DNA of 64,000 nucleotides from Streptomyces sp. SirexAA-E. Lineage in GTDB: Bacteria; Actinomycetota; Actinomycetes; Streptomycetales; Streptomycetaceae. The notes under the pieces are model-generated. The model worked only from the letters and a program-made list of their open reading frames with translations, was not told the DNA's origin and searched no databases. A program made the translations under genes and the position numbers. The stretch covers positions 6,262,001 to 6,326,000 of the forward strand of contig NC_015953.1 in the NCBI RefSeq assembly GCF_000177195.2, in the 5' to 3' direction. The first letter of the stretch is position 1; the number at the start of each line of letters is the position of its first letter. Positions 38,001 through 48,586 of the stretch are shown in pieces.

Positions 38001-39544
38001 TCGTCTGGGGCCTGGTGCGGTCCGCCGCCGTCGAGCACCCCGGCCGGTTCGTGCTGGCCGACACCGACGGCGACGCCGCATCGGCCGCCGTGCTGCCGGC
38101 CGCCGTCGCCACCGGAGCGCCCGAACTCGCCCTGCGCGGCGGCGCGGTGTACACGCCGGAGCTGACCCCGGCCGACGAGCCCGGGACCACGCCCGCCCGC
38201 CCGCTGAACCCGGAGGGCACCGTCCTCATCACGGGAGGCACCGGCAGCCTCGGCCGCCGCCTCGCCCGGCACCTCGCCGAGCACCACGGGGCCCGGCACC
38301 TGCTGCTGGTCGGCCGCGGCGGCCGGACACCGGACGCGGAAGGTTACGAGGAGACCGTCGCCCCCGGTGCGCGGGTCCGGGTCGCCGCCTGCGACACCAC
38401 CGACCGCGCCGCGCTGGCCGAACTGCTGGCCTCCGTCCCCGAAGCCCACCCGCTGACCGCCGTCGTGCACGCCGCCGGCGTCCTGGACGACGGTCTGCTC
38501 ACCGACCTCACCGCCGCCCGCACCGAGACGGTGATGCGGCCGAAGACGGACGCCGCCTGGCACCTGCACGAACTCACCCGCGACCTGGATCTGGACGCCT
38601 TCGTCCTCTTCTCCTCCGCCGCCGGCACCCTGGGAGCGGCGGGACAGGCCAACTACGCGGCGGGCAACGCCTTCCTCGACGCCCTGGCCGCCCGGCGGCG
38701 GGCGGAGGGGCTGCCCGCCCTGTCCCTGGGCTGGGGACTGTGGGACACCGGCGACGGCATGGCGTCCGGACTCGGGGCGACCGAGATGCGCAGGCTGGCC
38801 CGCGACGGCATCCTGCCGCTGCCCGCAGACCGGGCACTGCTCCTGTTCGACCGGGCCCTGAGCGGAGACGGCCCGCTGCTGCTGCCGATGCGCGTCCAGG
38901 TCACCGAGGATGCCCCGGCCCTGGTCCGCGCCCTCGCGCCGACGGCCGCGCCGGCCCGCCGGTCCGCCCGAGCGGTCCAGGCCGCCCCGGAGGAGGCGGA
39001 GCCGCTGTCGCGGCGGCTGGCCGCGCTCGGCGCCGCGGACGGCAGGCGGCTGCTGGTCGACCTGGTGTGCGGGCACGTGGCCGATGTCCTCGGACACGAA
39101 TCCGGCAGTGCCGTCGACCCCGAACGCCCCCTGGGCGACCTCGGCGTGGACTCGCTCGCCGCCCTGGAACTGCGCAACCGCTTCGGCGCCGAGACCGGAC
39201 TGCGGCTGTCCACCACGCTCACCTTCGACTACCCCACCTCCGAGGCCCTCGCCCAGCACCTGTTCGAGGAGTTGGGCGGGGCCGACGAGGAGACCGTCGA
39301 CATCGAGGCCGAGGTGGTACGCCTGGAGACGCTGCTGGGCGCCGCGGAGGCCGCCGACGGGCTCGACGACGAGCGACGCGCCCGGGTGGCCGCGCGCCTG
39401 CGGGCCCTCACCGCCCGCTGGGACGGCTCGGAGCGGTGGCGGGAATCCGGAACGGCCGACGGCGCCGAGGGCAAGGCGCTGGAGGCGGCCACGGCCGACG
39501 AGCTCTTCGGCATTCTCGACGACGAGCTCGGCAGCTTCGGCTGA
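29027..39544 (+). CDS. Type I PKS: modules 3 and 4
   Basis: 3505-aa synthase. GTG 29027 begins a coiled-coil docking segment (VDTSVEQIVEALREAMLEN) and follows AGGGAG; an in-frame GTG at 28904 overlapping the previous stop is possible but adds a Pro/Ser-rich tail. Module 3: KS (Cys207), AT (GHSQG Ser649, YASH: methylmalonyl), DH (His956, Asp1117), KR (IDD, Tyr1513), ACP (Ser1678). Module 4: KS (Cys1912), AT (GHSIG Ser2358, HAFH: malonyl), DH (His2661, Asp2823), KR (LDD, Tyr3210), ACP (Ser3376). It ends in a C-terminal docking domain (DELFGILDDELGSFG). Both modules should yield alkenes, module 3 with an alpha-methyl. The KS of module 4 holds a block of foreign codon usage (34961-35515). Confidence 0.93.
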   Translation: MDTSVEQIVEALREAMLENERLRRHNDRIAEAAHEPVAVVAMSCRYPGGVSTPEQLWQLVDAGVDAVGDFPADRDWDVDAIYDPDPDAPNRTHVREGGFLYDAPRFDPGFFGISPREAVAMDPQQRLLLETAWEAFERAGIDPHTLRGSRTGIYAGVMYHDYGSWLTDVPEGVEGYLGNGNLGSVASGRVSYTLGLEGPAVTVDTACSSSLVALHLAVQALRTGECGLALAGGVTVMSTPDTFIDFSRQRGLAQDGRCKSFAEGADGTGWGEGVGMLLLERLSDARRNGHRVLAVVRGTAVNQDGASNGLTAPNGPSQQRVIRAALADARLEPHQVHAVEAHGTGTPLGDPIEAQALMATYGQDRAEPLWLGSVKSNIGHTQAAAGVAGVIKMVMAMRHGRLPRTLHAERPTTQVDWEAGAVELLGEPREWPAPGEPRRAAVSSFGISGTNAHVIVEAAPEPEPRAEEPVWDRPLPLVLSGRDDAALAAQARRLLDHLETGTDPVPDVAHTLATARAALDRRAVVVGADPTAVTADLTALAEGDPASGVVRGSPAGESRVAFVFPGQGSQWAGMAADLLDDSPVFAATMADCAEALGPFTDWDLLETVRERRPLERVDVVQPALWAIMVSLAEVWRAHGVRPAAVIGHSQGEIAAACVAGALSLSDGARVVALRSQAIAEVLSGRGGMMSVALPESRARELVAGHDGRVAVAAVNGASSVVLSGDADVLDALRETVVADGGRAKRLPVDYASHCAHVESIRERLLTDLADVRARAADVPFYSTVTGGVLDTTTLDAGYWYTNLRRSVLFEPTTRSLLEAGYGVFVECSPHPVLLNSIEETADAADTAVTGLGSLRRDDGGARRLLTSLGEAFVAGVPVDWSPAFAGMPVRVADLPTYAFQRERHWLGRSAATGDVTAAGLRSAGHPLLGAAVTVAGGGTLLTGRLSLSTTPWLADHAVSGTVLLPGTALVELALSAGHDLGCGHVTELTLQEPLTLPERGAVQLQLHVADTGEDGHRAVTVHSRPEADDEAAWTLNASGLLAPQTAPPAFDLAAWPPPGAEPVPVDDAYAELASLGYDYGPAFQGLRAAWRRGDETYAEVELPGEAGAFALHPALFDAALHADGLGAQGQEAARLPFAWTGVSLYAAGATALRVRLRGGDTLSLELADPTGAPVAAVEALVSRPVDGRVPASPVRADDLYRLDWPAVPVPDAAVPAHAVLDERGTAALASVPDWVVLPVTGGDDPVAAVRETTGRVLAALHDWLADERTAGARLLVLTDGAVTTGEEDVRDLAGAAVWGLVRAAQGEHPDRVVLVDSARGTADDARTAAVRAAAASGEPQLALRGNAVRVPRLARAVVRGSAATLDPDGTVLITGGTGVLGAVVARHLATEHGVRRLVLAGRSGTAADDFADLAEQGVRIVVARCDAAERDELAALLAEVPDAHPLTAVVHLAGVIDDGLVTDQTPERLDAVLRPKADAAWNLHELTRDADLAAFVLFSSAAGTVDGAGQSGYAAANAFLDALAAHRVSLGLPALSLAWGFWEQRTGMTAHLSDADVERMARAGVRPLPTEEGLRLLDTALAADEPLLLPIGLDLRALRGAGEVPALLRGLLPAPARRAAAARATGTSLADRLAHLGAAERDAELRELIRTQVAAVLGHGADMVLDPRRSFREAGFDSLTAVELRNRLGGAVGLRLPATLVFDHPDADALVRYLRTELFGTDAEDTPGDVAPRAAFAADEPVAIVGMACRYPGGVTTPEELWRLLADGADGMGDFPDDRGWDLDTLYDPEPGKPGHCSTRSGGFLYDAADFDHDFFGIGPREALAMDPQQRLLLETSWEALERAGIDPHSVRGSRTGVFAGVMYHDYGSRLRDVPEAVRDYLGNGSLGSVVSGRVAYALGLEGPALTVDTACSSSLVALHLAAQALRRGECTLAMAGGVSVMSTVDTFVDFSRQRNLAADGRVKSFAEEADGTALSEGAGVLVLERLSDARRAGHRVLALVRGSAVNQDGASNGLTAPNGPSQQRVLGQALVSAGVSAAEVDVVEAHGTGTELGDPIEAQALLAVYGGEREVPLWLGSVKSNLGHTQAAAGVAGVMKMVLALGEGVLPRTLYVGEPSRKVEWGAGRVRLLEEERSWERGERVRRAGVSSFGISGTNAHVILEEAPAEDIPSHTEAGIQAPLLPVVLSGATPEALADQAGRLRAVADERIADLVHSLATGRAALTHRGAVVARNRDELLAGLTALADGATTDTVVRGRPVAGRTAFLFTGQGAQRTGMGRGLYDTHPAFRQALDEACEALDPHLDRPLREVMWAEPGTEAAESLDHTLYTQSALFAVETALYRLLESYGIRPDRLAGHSIGELTAAHVAGVWGLADAARLVTARGRLMQALPAGGAMLAVDATEDEVLPHLGPEVSLAAVNGPRAVVVSGTGAAVDAVAAAFADRRTKRLRVSHAFHSPLMDPMLAEFEKTARELRYAAPAIPVVSDVTGTYATEDELCSPEYWVRHVREAVRFGDVIRTLEDDGVRTFLELGPDAVLSAMGTHALADPDRSVLVPALRRERDEEVTFAALVATAHVRGLAVDWRRIHAGTDARRVDLPTYAFQRQRLWLADGPGAATDAGGLGQSPAGHPMLGAALTLATDGTVALTGRLSLATHPWLADHAVAGVVLVPGSAFVELALQAGDRAGCPHVEELTLERPLVLAGHGSVHLQVTAAAPDADGRRQLAVHARPEGTDGDWSRHATGVLAPRTTPEPAPVAVWPPEGAVPVEVSGLYDHLAEQGYGYGPLFRCLRAAWRLGDEVCAELVLPDADAADGFGLHPALLDSALHAIDLLDGQDPAVMTLPFAWEGVTLHATGATALRLRLTPHGTDHMTLGLHDVSGAPVAEAASLRIRQVTAEQLNAAAPDPGDLFALRWAPARVTADEAAAEPRVLTVTPDGAPDGDLPARARETAVRTLAALQEHLVAPADGAPLVVVTRSAVAVDGTLPDPAQAVVWGLVRSAAVEHPGRFVLADTDGDAASAAVLPAAVATGAPELALRGGAVYTPELTPADEPGTTPARPLNPEGTVLITGGTGSLGRRLARHLAEHHGARHLLLVGRGGRTPDAEGYEETVAPGARVRVAACDTTDRAALAELLASVPEAHPLTAVVHAAGVLDDGLLTDLTAARTETVMRPKTDAAWHLHELTRDLDLDAFVLFSSAAGTLGAAGQANYAAGNAFLDALAARRRAEGLPALSLGWGLWDTGDGMASGLGATEMRRLARDGILPLPADRALLLFDRALSGDGPLLLPMRVQVTEDAPALVRALAPTAAPARRSARAVQAAPEEAEPLSRRLAALGAADGRRLLVDLVCGHVADVLGHESGSAVDPERPLGDLGVDSLAALELRNRFGAETGLRLSTTLTFDYPTSEALAQHLFEELGGADEETVDIEAEVVRLETLLGAAEAADGLDDERRARVAARLRALTARWDGSERWRESGTADGAEGKALEAATADELFGILDDELGSFG
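34961..35515 (+). other. Block of atypical codon usage inside the KS of module 4 (recombination patch)
   Basis: Codons abruptly switch from C-ending (GTC, CTC, GAC) to T- and G-ending (GTG, TTG, GGT, GAT, CGT, CAT), for example gtgttggagcggttgtcg, then switch back near GTNAHVILEEAP. The reading frame is intact. The protein in the block also differs from the other seven complete KS domains (KVEWGAGRVRLLEEERSWER). It covers residues of about 1979-2163 of the synthase, including the HGTGT His motif. Best explained by gene conversion or recombination with another PKS. Confidence 0.8.
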
Positions 39545-39565
39545 ACCGCCGCACGGAGCGACGGA

Positions 39566-39600
39566 CGAGCCCGGGGCGCGCGGGACGCGCCCCGGGCTCG
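39566..39600 (+). terminator. Hairpin terminator after the second PKS gene
   Basis: Perfect 15-bp inverted repeat, CGAGCCCGGGGCGCG at 39566-39580 and its complement at 39586-39600, with a 5-nt loop. It starts 22 bp after the PKS stop. Strong, U-tract-less Streptomyces-type terminator. Confidence 0.75.
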
Positions 39601-39660
39601 CCCGTCCCCGCCTCCCGCGGGGAGCGGGGAGCCGCGCGTGGTGGTCCGCGGAGGCCGAAC

Positions 39661-39698
39661 GGCCCCCTTCGCGAGCCGGGGGACTCGCGGAGAGGGCC
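39661..39698 (-). terminator. Hairpin terminator after the LAL regulator gene
   Basis: 15-bp inverted repeat with one mismatch and one G-T pair: arms 39661-39675 and 39684-39698, 8-nt loop. It lies 44 bp beyond the regulator stop on the minus strand. With the preceding hairpin it insulates the convergent PKS and regulator transcripts. Confidence 0.65.
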
Positions 39699-39741
39699 GT
39701 GCGATGCGGGCGGTCCGGGGCCGGCGGACGCGGACCGGAGG

Positions 39742-42528
39742 TCAGCCCGCCGAGGAGTAGGTGGCCGCCCAGCGGTCGGACAGTTTCGGGATGCGGTGCT
39801 CCAGCATCTTCGGCGGCAGCTCGGACCGGCTGGCCACGTTCAGCTTGCGGTAGACCCTGGTGAGGTGCTGTTCGACCGTGCTGATCGTGACGTGCAGCCG
39901 GCCGCTGATCTCGCGGTTGGTGTACCCCAGCGCGGCCAGGCCCGCGACCCGGCACTCCGCGTCGCTCAGGATGGCCGGACCCTCCGCCTCGGAGCCCTCG
40001 GACTGCCCGGGGTCCTCCAGGAGATGCGCGTCGACCGGGGAATCGACACTGCACGCCTTCGCCTCACGGGCCGCCTGACGGGCGACCAGCCGGGCGCGGG
40101 CGTACTCGCCCAGTTCGTAATGGGCCGCGGACAGGTCGGCGTACGCCTGGGCGAGGGTGTGCTGGTCGCCGCAGAGTTTGAGCAGGTCGATCGCCTCACG
40201 CAGCAGCGAGGCCCGGCGGTGCGGCTTGCTGGTGGCGGCCAGCATCCGCAAGGCCATCGCCCGCGCCCGGGAACTGTGTCCGCCGGGCAGCCGCAACTGC
40301 TCCTCGGCGCACTCCCGGGCGGTGTGGGCCTTGCCGATCCGCAGATTGGCCAGCGCCAGATCGGACCGCCAGGGGATGCCCTTCTGCAGACTGGAGTTCC
40401 CCTCCCGCATCAGGCGGCTGCACGTCTCGAAGTCGTTGAGCGCGGCGAACGGCCGGTCGGTGACGAGGTAGTGGTGCCCCCGGGCCCGGAGGTACTGGAT
40501 GCCGAAGACGGTATGGAACATCGGCTCGGGGACGTCGCGCCTGAGCACCCGCTCGGCCTCGTCGTAGGCGCCCATGGCGGTGTGGGCGAAGATCGCCGTC
40601 GACAGCGGGAGTCCGGCGAGGACCCCCCAGCTCCCGTCGTGCAGGCTGCTCAGCGCCCGGTCGGCCCCCTCGGCCGCTCTCGTCATGTCTCCGCGCAGCA
40701 GTGCGATCTCCGCCCGCACGCTGCCGAGCAGCGCCTGCCACGTGGTCGCGCGGCGCTCGACCGCGGACTCCAGCAGGGCGTCGCACGCCTCGGCGGCGAC
40801 CCCCGGCCGGTCGGCGTGGGCGATCGCGAGGAGCGCCATCGCCACCAGCTCGAGGTTGAGGTGGTCGAGTTTGCGGCCTTGCAGGGCCTGGGCCACGGCC
40901 GCCGCCGAGTCGTCCGTGGCGACGCCTCCGACCAGTACGGCCACCTGCTCGGCCAGTCCGCCGTTGCGGTCGGCGGGGGCCGGCCGGCGCGGGTCGGTAC
41001 CGGCACCGCGCAGACTCCTGGCGGGCAGTGCGACTCCGTAGAACCACTGCCGTACGAACTCGACCTCGGCGAGGATCTGCGCGTCACCGGGGGAGCGCGC
41101 GGGCACCAGCGTGGCCACGGTCTCGGCGGCCAGCTCGGTGTCGCCCTGCCACAGCATGTGCCGCAGGACGGTGGCGGTGTCGCGCATGCTCAGCGCGCCG
41201 TCCAGCGCGGGCCCGCGCAGCGGCTCCAGGTGGGCGCCGGCGGCCGCGGGGTTGACGCGCCACTCGGCGCGGGCGAGGGCGGCGGACAGGGCGTTGCGCT
41301 CCTGCGTGTCGGTGCAGTCGCGCAGGATCAGGTTCAGGTAACTGCCGCACAACTCCACGTCGTCGGCGGCCAGGGCCTGCTCCGCGGCGGCGCGCAGCAC
41401 GGCGGGACCCCACGGGCGTGGGACCCGTTGCGCGGCGTGCAGGTGGCGGGCCACCTCACCGGCGGGCGCGCCGCAGCGGTGCAACAGGTCGGCGATACGT
41501 CCGTGCAGCGCGGCGCGGGCGGCGGCGTCCATGTCGTCGAGCACGGCGGTCGCCGCCGCCGGCAGCCGGAAGACGTGACCGTCGAGCAGCCCCGCGGAGT
41601 TGAGGGCCTCGACGGCCTCCTCGACACCGGCGGGCGTGGTGTCGGCGAGATCGCTCAGGACGCCGGGGGAGGCCGGTGCGCCGAAGGCGGCGAGTGCCTG
41701 GGCCACCCGTATGTGGCGCGGCTCACCGCGGTGCACGAGTGACAGCACCGCCTGACGGTAGGCGGTGCTGGCGATCGGCCGGTCGATGTCGCGGCCGAAC
41801 CGGGAGCTGTCGTCCAGCAGGGCGTGTACCAGCAGGGGGTTTCCGGCCGTGGCCCGGTGGAAGGCGCGGCCGACGAGCCCGGCGGGCCGGGCGGCTTGCG
41901 ACTGGGCGGCGATCAGCTCGCCGACGGCCCGCTCCGACAGCGGACCCAGACGGGCCCGGCGGTGCGGACGGCGGATCAGCTCGGCGTGGGCGGCCGAGCC
42001 GCCGGCGCCGGGAGGGGCGGACGTGGCGCACACCACGAGGACGGGACGGGAGCGGATCCTGCCCAGCAGGTGGACGACGGCGCCCAACGAGGCCTCGTCC
42101 ATGAGGTGGGCGTCGTCCACGGCCACCACGAGGGGGCGGTCACCGTCCGCGAGCCGCAGCAGTGCCTCCGTCGTGCCCGGCCCCGGATCGGCGAAGCCCG
42201 TTCGGGACCGGAGCTCCGAATGCCGGGAGAATGCCTTCTTCTGTCCGCCCGCCGGTCGAGCGGGGTTCAACGGAACGGGCTGCACCTCACCGTTGCGCAG
42301 TAATTGCCGCAGCAGACTCATCGGCCGGTCGCGCTCGGCCGGGAGTGCCGTGGCCTGGAGTATGCGCGCGCCTGATCGGTCCGGAGCGGCCAGGAATTCA
42401 TGCAGGAGCTGCGTCTTCCCGGAACCGGGGCCACCTGTGACTATCACCAGCCGCCCGGATCTTCGGGTGCTTTCGGTGAACGCCTCGTTAAGTATCTGTA
42501 ATTCTTTGGAGCGGTCGAAAAGGCGCAT
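39742..42528 (-). CDS. LAL-family (large ATP-binding LuxR) transcriptional regulator
   Basis: 928-aa pathway regulator. N-terminal ATPase with Walker A GGPGSGKT (residues 32-39) and Walker B around LVVAVDDAHL, a long helical middle part, and a C-terminal LuxR-type helix-turn-helix at about 854-905 (YTNREISGRLHVTISTVEQHL). ATG 42528 follows a GGGGG ribosome site; the open frame continues to a TTG at 42690 without support. Codons 10 and 76 are TTA (minus strand 42501-42499 and 42303-42301), so translation should need the bldA tRNA. It is the only regulator seen in the window and lies opposite to the PKS genes. It is the best candidate activator of the five repeat-type promoters; this is inferred, not shown. 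Confidence 0.92.
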   Translation of the reverse strand: MRLFDRSKELQILNEAFTESTRRSGRLVIVTGGPGSGKTQLLHEFLAAPDRSGARILQATALPAERDRPMSLLRQLLRNGEVQPVPLNPARPAGGQKKAFSRHSELRSRTGFADPGPGTTEALLRLADGDRPLVVAVDDAHLMDEASLGAVVHLLGRIRSRPVLVVCATSAPPGAGGSAAHAELIRRPHRRARLGPLSERAVGELIAAQSQAARPAGLVGRAFHRATAGNPLLVHALLDDSSRFGRDIDRPIASTAYRQAVLSLVHRGEPRHIRVAQALAAFGAPASPGVLSDLADTTPAGVEEAVEALNSAGLLDGHVFRLPAAATAVLDDMDAAARAALHGRIADLLHRCGAPAGEVARHLHAAQRVPRPWGPAVLRAAAEQALAADDVELCGSYLNLILRDCTDTQERNALSAALARAEWRVNPAAAGAHLEPLRGPALDGALSMRDTATVLRHMLWQGDTELAAETVATLVPARSPGDAQILAEVEFVRQWFYGVALPARSLRGAGTDPRRPAPADRNGGLAEQVAVLVGGVATDDSAAAVAQALQGRKLDHLNLELVAMALLAIAHADRPGVAAEACDALLESAVERRATTWQALLGSVRAEIALLRGDMTRAAEGADRALSSLHDGSWGVLAGLPLSTAIFAHTAMGAYDEAERVLRRDVPEPMFHTVFGIQYLRARGHHYLVTDRPFAALNDFETCSRLMREGNSSLQKGIPWRSDLALANLRIGKAHTARECAEEQLRLPGGHSSRARAMALRMLAATSKPHRRASLLREAIDLLKLCGDQHTLAQAYADLSAAHYELGEYARARLVARQAAREAKACSVDSPVDAHLLEDPGQSEGSEAEGPAILSDAECRVAGLAALGYTNREISGRLHVTISTVEQHLTRVYRKLNVASRSELPPKMLEHRIPKLSDRWAATYSSAG

Positions 42529-42805
42529 GGTGTGCCCCCTGTGTCCAGTAACGCCCGTGGATTCCCCGCCCGTCTGGGGTGAAGTGCTGTCGAGCAGGGT
42601 CGACCCGAGCCGCCGGTTGGCCTGAAATTGCTGTTCAGGGGCCGCTGCCGCGTCGCTGCGGCGACGGTCCGTCGATGTGTCGCGGTCCAACTTTACGACG
42701 GTTCTGAATATGGGCGCAGCAAAAATGAGTGCTGGTCATTTGTGGCGCGATTCGGTCGGTTCGGCAGGTCTTTCCGGAGGGAAGGAAAAGAACTACTCGA
42801 TCAAG

Positions 42806-42834
42806 CAAATAGCGAGGCTATAGGTGGTTGCCAA
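42806..42834 (-). promoter_or_regulatory. Likely sigma-70-type promoter of the LAL regulator
   Basis: On the minus strand, TTGGCA (42834-42829) as -35 and TATTTG (42811-42806) as -10, separated by 17 bp. Unlike the other cluster promoters it has a recognisable -35 and no TAGGGG repeats, so the regulator gene seems to be controlled separately. Confidence 0.5.
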
Positions 42835-42845
42835 CGTTGTCAACC
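42826..42845. promoter_or_regulatory. 20-bp palindromic operator candidate
   Basis: The sequence GGTTGCCAACGTTGTCAACC fits the palindrome GGTTGnCAACGTTGnCAACC, with 18 of 20 positions symmetric. It covers the -35 of the inferred regulator promoter, a position suited to repression. The binding protein is unknown. Confidence 0.6.
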
Positions 42846-42976
42846 AGGCCCTTCCGGAAGTTACTTCTCGTTCACAGTGCCCCGTGCGAGGCGACTTTCC
42901 GGCGGTCGGTTGATTTACCGGGAAGTAGAGAAGGGAATCGGGCCGCGTCGCCCACGGACCCGGTCACGTTTCCGTG

Positions 42977-43002
42977 CCGGGCTGCCCGTTCGGGCAGCCC
43001 GG
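42977..43002. terminator. Strong hairpin upstream of the third PKS promoter
   Basis: Perfect 12-bp inverted repeat CCGGGCTGCCCG / CGGGCAGCCCGG with a 2-nt centre, followed by a G/C-rich stretch with eight C in a row (43011-43018). It lies 35 bp before the PKS promoter repeats. It could be a bidirectional terminator shielding the promoter, or part of a regulatory structure; no upstream rightward gene is seen that would need it. Confidence 0.45.
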
Positions 43003-43036
43003 GGCGGCGGCCCCCCCCGTACCGGCTCACGGGCCC

Positions 43037-43082
43037 CTGGGGGCCCTAGGGGTATCAGGCGCCACCACCCCGTACCTAGCCT
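43037..43082 (+). promoter_or_regulatory. Cluster-type promoter/operator for the third PKS gene
   Basis: A degenerate first repeat CTGGGG at 43037-43042, TAGGGG at 43047-43052, then TAGCCT at 43077-43082 as -10, 30 bp after the second repeat start. It drives the second PKS operon (43175 onward). It is the weakest copy of the motif because only four of six bases of the first hexamer match. Confidence 0.55.
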
Positions 43083-43174
43083 CCGACAACGGAGGGGGAA
43101 GCGGACCGGGATCCCGTCCGGAGACAGTCCGCAGGACCGAGGCCCACTTTCGATCCCGATCGGATGGCGCGCTG

Positions 43175-48585
<5,411 letters not shown>

Positions 48586-48586
<1 letters not shown>

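Larger units (their letters stand above)
42529..43174. other. Divergent regulatory region between LAL regulator and third PKS
   Basis: 646 bp without a supported gene, with a segment around 42680-42930 visibly richer in A/T than the rest of the window. It holds a likely regulator promoter (42806-42834), a 20-bp palindrome (42826-42845), a hairpin (42977-43002) and a cluster-type promoter (43037-43082). The regulator leader would be about 270 nt long. The open frame 42974-43174 in front of the PKS reads through these elements and is not considered coding. Confidence 0.7.

Noticed and set aside
37561..41742. Plus-strand open frame of about 1390 codons crossing the PKS end and the regulator
   Set aside because: Arg/Gly/Ala-rich out-of-frame translation of the PKS, then antisense to the regulator; no start signal or domain.
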